Below the pieces are notes generated by a model. It ran no database searches and was not told where the DNA came from. It worked only from the letters and a program-made list of their open reading frames with translations. From the NCBI GenBank assembly GCA_035388825.1, contig DAOOQQ010000007.1, positions 37,980 through 101,979 of the forward strand: DNA of 64,000 nt. Direction: 5' to 3'. Below, one piece after another: positions 7,777 through 14,650 of the stretch. The DNA comes from MWAR01 sp035388825. Lineage in GTDB: Bacteria > Muiribacteriota > Ozemobacteria > Ozemobacterales > Ozemobacteraceae. The position numbers were made by a program, and so were the translations under genes. Within the stretch, counting starts at the first letter, position 1. Each line of letters starts with the position of its first letter.

Positions 7777-9363
7777 ATGCGAATACCGAGAATTCCGACG
7801 TTGTTACTCGCTTTGATGCTGCTTCTCGGCATCGGCTGCCCTGCGCTGCCCGCTGCACAGACGGTCGATGTCAGCGATCTTGCGGACGATATTCCCGAGC
7901 CGCAGGGCGCTTCCCAGGAGCTTCCGTCGCCGGTTCCGATGATCTACGAGTTCGTCGGCGGCATGATGGCCGGCGAACACGATCGCTGTCTCGCGAATTT
8001 CGACGTTCGCACGTTCATGACCCTCCTGTTCGGAAAGCCGCTCAAGATGATGAGCCCGTCCGAATTTTCCGAGCTGTTCGCGTATCAGGTCCAGTCCCAG
8101 CGGAACGAGTTCCGTTTCCTGGCAAAGGTCATGTTCCGGATCGGCAAGGACGCGAAGTTCAGCTACTCGAACCCTCGCTTCCATGGCAAGACGCAGTGCA
8201 AGGTGAACGTGCGCTTGAAAACCACGAAGGGCACGTTCGATTTCACCGTCTACTGCCGGTATCTCGAAGACCGCTGGATCGTCTACGATTATGCGCTGAA
8301 CGAGCAGCGCTACTCCGAAACGTTCAAGACGGCGTTCGCGAAGATCAAGATCGATGACTACGTGCGCATGCTGCGGCCCTTCTACGACGAGGAGATCCGC
8401 TTCCGCCAGATCAAGAACGACGAGTTCGGCATCAGTCTCAAGGTGCCGGATTACCTGACGATCCGGGAAAAGGTCAGCCCGGCGCTGCTCTACTCGATCT
8501 CCGGAATGAATGGCCAGATGCTGATCCACGTGCAGGCGGCGACCTACTCGCGACCCCAGACGCTCAAGCAGGTCGCGATCGAGATCAAACGCAGCCTCAT
8601 GCCCTTCAAGCCCCGCCTCTATGACCAGTGGAAAACGGACATCGCCGGCGTCGACATCGGCCATGTGCTGTTCAAGTTCGAAAAGAACGGCAAGATCCTC
8701 TACACCCACATGATCATCGTGCCGATGGGCCAGAAGCTCGTCGTGCTCAACTTCTACCACGCCTCCCTCCAGCTGATGAAGCACTACTCGACGATCCGCG
8801 ACAAGATTTTCGAAAGCTTCCGGCTGCCGAAGATCGAGGCCATGGGCGGCGACCTGAGCATCCCCTCCGACGATGCGGCACTGCCCACCGCCAACCGGAC
8901 CCCGAGTGAGCTGCCGCCGTATGGGGAGCAAACCCCCGCGAATCCGCCGGTCGAGGAGATTCCGCCTCCGCCGCCGGGTGAGGAAGGCGTGCTGACGCCG
9001 GATACCGGCCTGCCTCCGACCGGTGACGAGGAAACGCCGCCTCCGCCGCCGCCTGTAGACGACGAGAATGGGGAGCTGCCGCCTCCGCCGCCACCTGATG
9101 GTGACAGCGGGGAAGTGCCGCCGCCGCCCCCCGTCGACGATGAGAACGGGGAAGTGCCTCCGCCTCCGCCTGCCGACGAGAACGGTGAGGTTCCGCCTCC
9201 GCCCCCGCCGGCCGACGGGGACCAGCCTGCAGATCCCGGACAGGATCCCGCTGGGCTCCATGGCGACGAGGAGGTCCCGCCTCCTCCGCCCCCGGATGAC
9301 AGCGGCGACGTTCCGCCTCCGCCCCCGCCGGATGACGGCGGCGGAAGTGATGTGACCTTCTGA
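7777..9363 (+). CDS. Exported protein with MlaC-like and DcrB/PsbP-like regions and an acidic polyproline tail
   Basis: 528 residues. The signal peptide is residues 1-28. Residues about 45-200 (FRFLAKVMFRIGKDAKFSYS, DRWIVYDYALNEQRYSETF) resemble the MlaC/NTF2-like fold of periplasmic carrier proteins. Residues about 205-350 (DEFGISLKVPDYLTIREKV, IRDKIFESFRLPK) resemble DcrB/PsbP-like domains. From about residue 395 the chain becomes eight blocks of five or six prolines separated by Asp/Glu/Gly/Asn spacers, ending SDVTF. The tail is probably an extended spacer across the cell wall or periplasm. GGGAGG lies about 14 bases before the ATG. It converges on the NolW-like gene only 5 bases after its stop. 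The role is unknown; both domain labels are fold-level guesses. Confidence 0.6.
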   Translation: MRIPRIPTLLLALMLLLGIGCPALPAAQTVDVSDLADDIPEPQGASQELPSPVPMIYEFVGGMMAGEHDRCLANFDVRTFMTLLFGKPLKMMSPSEFSELFAYQVQSQRNEFRFLAKVMFRIGKDAKFSYSNPRFHGKTQCKVNVRLKTTKGTFDFTVYCRYLEDRWIVYDYALNEQRYSETFKTAFAKIKIDDYVRMLRPFYDEEIRFRQIKNDEFGISLKVPDYLTIREKVSPALLYSISGMNGQMLIHVQAATYSRPQTLKQVAIEIKRSLMPFKPRLYDQWKTDIAGVDIGHVLFKFEKNGKILYTHMIIVPMGQKLVVLNFYHASLQLMKHYSTIRDKIFESFRLPKIEAMGGDLSIPSDDAALPTANRTPSELPPYGEQTPANPPVEEIPPPPPGEEGVLTPDTGLPPTGDEETPPPPPPVDDENGELPPPPPPDGDSGEVPPPPPVDDENGEVPPPPPADENGEVPPPPPPADGDQPADPGQDPAGLHGDEEVPPPPPPDDSGDVPPPPPPDDGGGSDVTF

Positions 9364-9368
9364 AACCG

Positions 9369-10151
9369 CTACTCGACCGGATCTCCCGGTTCGAGAAGAT
9401 CGACGAGAACTTCCCACCCGTCCACGGACGAGTGGGATTTTTCTTGCAGGCGAGCTCTTCCGGAACGGCCGAGCCCGTATCCGTCGTTCCGGTCGGCGTC
9501 GGATTCGGAAACACCGCCGAGTTCGGTCCAGCGGCCGAATGGAACCTCGATATGCGTGAGAAGCAGCCGGTTCTCGTGTTCCGGCCCGGAGGACGCCCGG
9601 AGTTCGATGATCGCCGCGTCGGTTCCCACGCGGGTTCCACGAATTTCGATTCCCTGGCGGTGGGTGATCGCGATCGTTTCCGGGCCCCACGGCGCGGGGA
9701 CGGTTTCGAGACGCAGGGCATCGTCGGTGAAGCGGAGCCAGGCGCCTTCCATGCCGACGACGCTGCGCCGGTCGGTGTCCCGGGATGTGCCGGAGCGGGA
9801 TTCGAATTCTGGCCGGGGGTGGGAGCCGCTCAGGCCGATCTTCGTGACGGAACGGGCCGAATTCGTCCGGCGTCTGACCGAGTACCGGAGCGTTGCCGGG
9901 CGGCGGTCGAGCCTGGAGATCAGAGCTGCTGCCTCATCGAGCCGTTCCTGCGTATCGGCGGCGAGGACGACGGCCTGGATCGACGGAACGGGTGAACAGC
10001 GCAGATCGTCTCCGAACAGGCGTTCCAGCATCATGCATACGTCTTCCGGGCTCTGGGAGCGGAGTTTTACAACCCTGGAAGCGGCCTCTGCGGAGCCTGT
10101 AATCAACAGAAAAGCCGCGAGAAGGGTGGTGAGAAAGAGGCGCGTATTCAT
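9369..10151 (-). CDS. Secretin N-terminal (NolW-like) domain protein without a secretin barrel
   Basis: 260 residues with a signal peptide (1-24, LLITGSAEAAS). Residues 25-85 match the short beta-alpha-beta NolW/secretin N-domain: VVKLRSQSPEDVCMMLERLF, then VLAADTQERLDEAAALISRL and DRRPATLRYSVR. In type II/III/IV secretins this motif precedes the gated barrel. Here it is followed by about 170 residues of beta-rich sequence with no secretin core, ending in a charged tail. It may be an accessory to a secretin encoded elsewhere or an independent periplasmic protein. It lies 30 bases downstream of the gamma-glutamyltransferase-like gene on the same strand and may be the last gene of the cyclase operon. 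Confidence 0.55.
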   Translation of the reverse strand: MNTRLFLTTLLAAFLLITGSAEAASRVVKLRSQSPEDVCMMLERLFGDDLRCSPVPSIQAVVLAADTQERLDEAAALISRLDRRPATLRYSVRRRTNSARSVTKIGLSGSHPRPEFESRSGTSRDTDRRSVVGMEGAWLRFTDDALRLETVPAPWGPETIAITHRQGIEIRGTRVGTDAAIIELRASSGPEHENRLLLTHIEVPFGRWTELGGVSESDADRNDGYGLGRSGRARLQEKSHSSVDGWEVLVDLLEPGDPVE

Positions 10152-10181
10152 CGGAATTCTCCCGTCATGAAGTTCGAGGGG

Positions 10182-11762
10182 TCAGCGGCGTGGAGAAGGT
10201 TCGGGAAGAGTGCCGGCGGCCCCGTCGCGACGGGTGTCACCCACGGCGACGAGGCCCTGGGATGCGACACCGACCGCGGACACGAGGCCGAACAGGTCCG
10301 CTCCGGCCGGCAGAAGGCTGATCCGACGCGAACCGGGCAGGGCGGACGGAACCGGCGGCTGCTCCACCTGGAGCCCGCCGGAACGCTGGATATGGATGCG
10401 CGGGGCATGGACCGCATCGGGGAGGGAGCGGTCGCCATGCAGGAGGGCGTCGAGGATCAGGAAGAGATTCGAGACGATACGGCCTGCCCCGGCGCCGCCG
10501 ATGGCGCAGACGGGACGGTGTCGATCGAACACGAGCAGCGGGGACTTTGTCGAGACGGGGCCGGCATCGGCCGGATACGTTGGCGGATACCGGAACGCGG
10601 GATTTTTCCGGTTTGCCGTTTCGTTGTTGTAGAAGAAGCCGAGCGGACAGAAGTCACCGGTACCGAAATGCGTGCCGAGGGTGAGGGTCATCGATACGAT
10701 CATGCCGGTCCGATCCCAGGTGACGAGATGCGTGGTTTCGCCGGGCATCTCGGCGGAGTCGGGAGCCGGGGGCTCCGGTCGCGTGCCGATGGCGGCGAGG
10801 CTGCGTTCGGCCTCGATGAGAAACCGCGCCGGCGAGCCGATCGATGCGGGCAGAAGCGAAGACATCAGGAAGAACAGGCGTTCGATGATGCGGATGCGCT
10901 GTTCCGGGGAGGCGCGCCCCCCCTGGCGCCGTTCGAGATCGAACACGGCCTTCAGGCCGGCCATCACGACGACGGCAGAGGAGGGAGGCGGCGGGCCGGC
11001 GAGCGTGTACCGGCCGATCCGGAGAACGGCGGGCCGGACGAAGCGTGGTCGGAAATTTGTTATATCAGATATAGGATAGAATGAACCGCGAGCCCGGAGA
11101 TCGCCGGCCAGGATGCCGCCGGCCAGCCCCTGGGACAGGCCCGGAAGACCCCGGGAGGCGAGGAGGCGGAGGGTTCGGGCCAGGGCGGGTTGAACGAGCC
11201 GTTCGCCGGGGGCCGGGGGACGACCGGTGGGGGCGAACACCCGTCGTGCCAGAGGATCGCGAAGCCGGGGAAGACGCTCTTCGATCCGGCGGGCGAGATA
11301 GGCTGAGACGGGAAAGCCCTCCGCGGCAACCCGGATGGCGGGGGCGAGCACCTCGGCCCGGGATCTGGAACCGTGCCGGTCGTGGAGATGGAGAAGAAAC
11401 GCCGGTTCGGTGGGAAGCCCGATGTCCGAAGAGCCGGTCGCCGCACCGGGGGGCAGGGGGCTCGAGGCGTCCCAGGCTTCGAGGCCTTTGGCGGGGAGAC
11501 GGAGGATCGCGAACCCATCACCGCCGAGGCCGGAGTTTGATGGCTCGACGACGGCAAGCATGAAGGCGGCGGCAACGGCCGCATCGACGGCGTTCCCCCC
11601 CTTGTCGAGCAGATCCAGAGCTGCTTGCGTGGCCCGCTCGTGGCCGGTCGAAGCCGCACCTCCCGGGCCGTGGGAGACGAACTCCCGGGCCGGGGCCTCG
11701 TGGGACAGCAGGGCGAATAGCAGGAGAAGAAGAGGAAGGGGAAACCGTCGGACATGAATCAT
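10182..11762 (-). CDS. Gamma-glutamyltransferase-family Ntn hydrolase (exported)
   Basis: 526 residues. A signal peptide (1-25, HEAPA/RE) precedes a typical N-terminal subunit with GGNAVDAAVAAAFMLAVVEP and SGLGGDGFAI. The autocatalytic nucleophile region PGETTHLVTWD has the conserved TTH at residues 343-345. Cleavage there gives the large and small chains. The family transfers or hydrolyses gamma-glutamyl groups, usually of glutathione. The usual D-x-RE-x-AP motif that binds the glutamyl carboxylate is replaced by WDASSPLPP, so the substrate may differ from glutathione. The start codon overlaps the cyclase stop codon by four bases (ATGA), so it is translationally coupled to the paired cyclases, an unusual neighbour. 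Confidence 0.8.
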   Translation of the reverse strand: MIHVRRFPLPLLLLLFALLSHEAPAREFVSHGPGGAASTGHERATQAALDLLDKGGNAVDAAVAAAFMLAVVEPSNSGLGGDGFAILRLPAKGLEAWDASSPLPPGAATGSSDIGLPTEPAFLLHLHDRHGSRSRAEVLAPAIRVAAEGFPVSAYLARRIEERLPRLRDPLARRVFAPTGRPPAPGERLVQPALARTLRLLASRGLPGLSQGLAGGILAGDLRARGSFYPISDITNFRPRFVRPAVLRIGRYTLAGPPPPSSAVVVMAGLKAVFDLERRQGGRASPEQRIRIIERLFFLMSSLLPASIGSPARFLIEAERSLAAIGTRPEPPAPDSAEMPGETTHLVTWDRTGMIVSMTLTLGTHFGTGDFCPLGFFYNNETANRKNPAFRYPPTYPADAGPVSTKSPLLVFDRHRPVCAIGGAGAGRIVSNLFLILDALLHGDRSLPDAVHAPRIHIQRSGGLQVEQPPVPSALPGSRRISLLPAGADLFGLVSAVGVASQGLVAVGDTRRDGAAGTLPEPSPRR

Positions 11763-14650
11763 ATCAGCAAATATGCCTCGATTTTCTGGGTCTTTCCCTT
11801 GACCTCACGGAAGGGAAGGCGGACCGTCGGCGTGCCGGCGGGGGCAAGGGCCAGAACGGGCCCGGAAAGCACGATGCGGGTTCCCTGGGTCGTGTGAGCC
11901 AGGGTCGCGAGACGCGCCGCGAGATTGACCGGATCCCCGATCACGGTGAAATCGAGGCGGAATGCGGCGGCTCCGATGGTTCCCGAGACGACGGTGCCGG
12001 TGTTCATCCCGATGGCCGTCGTCCAGGAAACGCCCTGCTCCCCGAGGGTGGGGGCGATCGCCCGGGCGACCTGGAGCGCGGAGGAAACGGCCGCGCGGGC
12101 GCCGCCGGGCACGTCATGCCGGAACACGACCATGACCTTGTCGGTGATGATCTTGTCGATCTCGCCGCCGTGCCGGATGACGGCCGCGTCGATGACGCTC
12201 AGGTGGGTCTGGAGCGCGGCGAAGACTTCGGCCGGTCCGTGGTCCGCCTTGAACTGTTCGAAGCCGACGATGCTCGAGAACAGGACCGTGACATCGCAGG
12301 CGCGAGGTGTCCGGTCGGCTTCGCCGGTTTTGATCGCCTCGAGTACCGAGTCGGAAACGAAGGATTTGAGGTGCCGGCCTTCCTGAAGCCGGCGGGACAT
12401 GTGATTGAACGCGGCGGCGATCGAGCCGAACTCGTCGTCCCGTGAGGTGTCGAGCCGGAACCCATACCGGCCGGAGGAGATGGCGTCGATGCCGCGACGC
12501 AGTTCCGACAGGGGCAGGAGAAAAAAGACGGCGGCGAGCGATCCGAGCAGAACCGCGCCGATGACGAAGCCGAACAGACCCAGGAGGGCCGAGCGGCTGA
12601 TGCGTTCGAGATCGCGGTCGATCTGGCCGGTCGAGCGCTGGCCGGCGATGACGCCGCGCAGATAGCGGGCCGGATAGACTTCCTGGACCGGCCGGCCGGG
12701 CTCGTTGTCCGCCGTGCGCCGGATGATCTGCTGGGTCTGATACCCCGTGTTGAGGAGCGCGTGAAGGCTCGGAAACCGGTCGCGTTCGACGGCGAAGGAG
12801 GCGGGGGTGATCGTGCGATCGTGCTTCATGCCGCTCATCACGACGGTCCGGTCGGGCGAGGCGGGATCGGGCAGCGTGCGGAAGGTGGCCGTGAGATACG
12901 GTTTGTCGAGCGCACGGCAGCCCCAGACCCAGGTGAGGTTGATGCGGAGGCCCGGAGCGAAGGTCAGTTGCGTATCGATCGAGAAGTTGGCCTCGTGAAG
13001 GAATTTGACCTCGAACAGCCGGTGCGGATAGAACGCGATGTTGATGTAGGTCGAGAGGCCGCCCAGGTTGATGAAGATGTCCTGAAAGGTTTCCTGTTTG
13101 AGGGCTTCGGCGAGAGCGGTCGCTTCGGATTTGCCGGCCGCGGTCTCAGAGGTGTCGACCCCGAGACGGTGGAGGCCGCGACTGATCATATACTGGACGA
13201 TGGGGTTCGGGTCGACGCGCGAGATGATCTGCTTTCTGCCGGACGGGAGGAGCATCGCCTGGATGCTGTAGTATCTGCCGTCGGAGGCGACGACGAGGAT
13301 GTTGTGGAAGACATCGTTGTGGAGCGCATTGAAGGTCTCGAGAAAGGTTATAAAATAACTTTCGATATCATTCAGCCCGATCGTCGGATCCGAGAACCGG
13401 TCGATGCGGGACCGCCGGTGGAACGAGCGGAGGTAGTTCGAGAACGAGGCGATGTGGGCGCGGTCCCCTTCGTCGATATCGACCAGCTCCTGGTGAAGAT
13501 CGCGCTGGAGAGAGGCGCGCCGGTCCCGTTCGGTCTCGAACTGGTACCGGCCGATCATGACGCCGGCTCCGGTCAGGGGGAGGAGGGCGACGGCGAGGAA
13601 GGCGGCCGGAAGCAGGCGGCGCACCGTGAAAACCGGGCCCCGACCGAAGATGAGGCGTTCCCCGGCGATGAAGCTGCCGACCGTCGCGAACAGCAGGAGG
13701 AGGCCGAGCAGGGAGACGGAGGAAAGCGGCCACTGTTCCGGGGCGGGGAGCGGGCGCGCGACGAGCAGACGATAGCCGGGGGTGCGCTCGGGGGGCGCGG
13801 CACAGATCATGAAGGGGCCGGCTCGGGCAGAATCGAACCGGGACGAACGGTATCGGGAGGATGAGGAGAGGTGACGGAGGAGATCCGGCGTCTCCGACAG
13901 CCGCCGGTTCGTGAGGAGGGGGCGGCCCGAAGCGAGCGGAAGCATCATCGCACACTCATCCGGAGAGTCCCAGGTGTTCACCAGAAGCGCCGGGAGGTGA
14001 GCCATGGGAATTTTCCCCAGATCCATCCAGAAGATGACGATCAGGTTGGGCTCGGCAAACGTGTGGAAGAGAAAGTGGGTCGTCTCGAGGGATCGGAGAC
14101 AGAACCCGTCGTCCCGTCTCAACCGGAGGGGATCGATCGGAATGAGCAGGCCGAACCGCTTGAACAGGTGGCTGCGGATCTTCTCGCCGAGCGGCGGAAT
14201 GGGGCCGTTCTCGCCCTGCTCCTTCAGATAATCGATCTGGGCATACGCATCGGCAATGGCGTCGAAGCCGCCGCCCGGAGCCGATGTGAACAGCCGTTCG
14301 GGGGCCGTGCCGACCCGCACCACGAAACACTCATGTGGCGGAAGGACGGGGGCGAGGAGGGATGCGTGGGTCGAGGCGATGCGCTTCTTCAGGTCTTCCG
14401 TCGTGTAGGAGGTCGGCGGCCGGCCGTCCAGCGCCGCAGCGAGGAACCGGGTGATGGCTTTGCTCATCAGGCTCGGCGCGGAATAAGCGCCGGTGGCTTC
14501 GTTGATATTCCAGCGAATATGGTTTCTGATCTCCTCGATCCGTTCCTCGGAGCGGAGATGGAGATTCTGACGGATCGTCACGAGATACGCCAGGGAAGGC
14601 AGGAAAAAGAGGGCGAGGAAGAACGCGAATCGGGTCATGCGCCCCGTCAT
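11759..14650 (-). CDS. Membrane class III nucleotidyl cyclase, C2-like subunit (pair 1)
   Basis: 963 residues. An N-terminal membrane helix (about 7-25) precedes an extracytoplasmic region, central membrane helices (about 305-375), a second extracytoplasmic region, and another helix (about 670-690). A HAMP segment and a C-terminal class III cyclase domain (about 785-963) follow. The first metal-binding Asp is replaced by Ser793 (VLFSSIVGF). The other key residues are present: Lys833 (GGEIDK), Asp837, Thr902 (DFTVIGD), Asn909 and Arg913 (VNLAAR), and the C-terminal VKGK (Lys951/953). On family knowledge a homodimer cannot bind both catalytic metals, so activity should need a partner that supplies the Asp. 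The upstream gene, overlapping by ATGA, has exactly the complementary set. Downstream it couples to the gamma-glutamyltransferase-like gene. Confidence 0.88.
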   Translation of the reverse strand: MTGRMTRFAFFLALFFLPSLAYLVTIRQNLHLRSEERIEEIRNHIRWNINEATGAYSAPSLMSKAITRFLAAALDGRPPTSYTTEDLKKRIASTHASLLAPVLPPHECFVVRVGTAPERLFTSAPGGGFDAIADAYAQIDYLKEQGENGPIPPLGEKIRSHLFKRFGLLIPIDPLRLRRDDGFCLRSLETTHFLFHTFAEPNLIVIFWMDLGKIPMAHLPALLVNTWDSPDECAMMLPLASGRPLLTNRRLSETPDLLRHLSSSSRYRSSRFDSARAGPFMICAAPPERTPGYRLLVARPLPAPEQWPLSSVSLLGLLLLFATVGSFIAGERLIFGRGPVFTVRRLLPAAFLAVALLPLTGAGVMIGRYQFETERDRRASLQRDLHQELVDIDEGDRAHIASFSNYLRSFHRRSRIDRFSDPTIGLNDIESYFITFLETFNALHNDVFHNILVVASDGRYYSIQAMLLPSGRKQIISRVDPNPIVQYMISRGLHRLGVDTSETAAGKSEATALAEALKQETFQDIFINLGGLSTYINIAFYPHRLFEVKFLHEANFSIDTQLTFAPGLRINLTWVWGCRALDKPYLTATFRTLPDPASPDRTVVMSGMKHDRTITPASFAVERDRFPSLHALLNTGYQTQQIIRRTADNEPGRPVQEVYPARYLRGVIAGQRSTGQIDRDLERISRSALLGLFGFVIGAVLLGSLAAVFFLLPLSELRRGIDAISSGRYGFRLDTSRDDEFGSIAAAFNHMSRRLQEGRHLKSFVSDSVLEAIKTGEADRTPRACDVTVLFSSIVGFEQFKADHGPAEVFAALQTHLSVIDAAVIRHGGEIDKIITDKVMVVFRHDVPGGARAAVSSALQVARAIAPTLGEQGVSWTTAIGMNTGTVVSGTIGAAAFRLDFTVIGDPVNLAARLATLAHTTQGTRIVLSGPVLALAPAGTPTVRLPFREVKGKTQKIEAYLLI

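Noticed and set aside
8950..9360. CRISPR-like or tandem DNA repeat
   Set aside because: The periodicity comes from coding of polyproline/acidic blocks in a protein tail; spacers are not unique and repeats are not exact.
11759..14650. Cyclase as a decayed pseudogene because of Ser793
   Set aside because: The frame is intact, all other catalytic residues are kept, and the overlapping partner has the exact complementary losses, as does the second pair.
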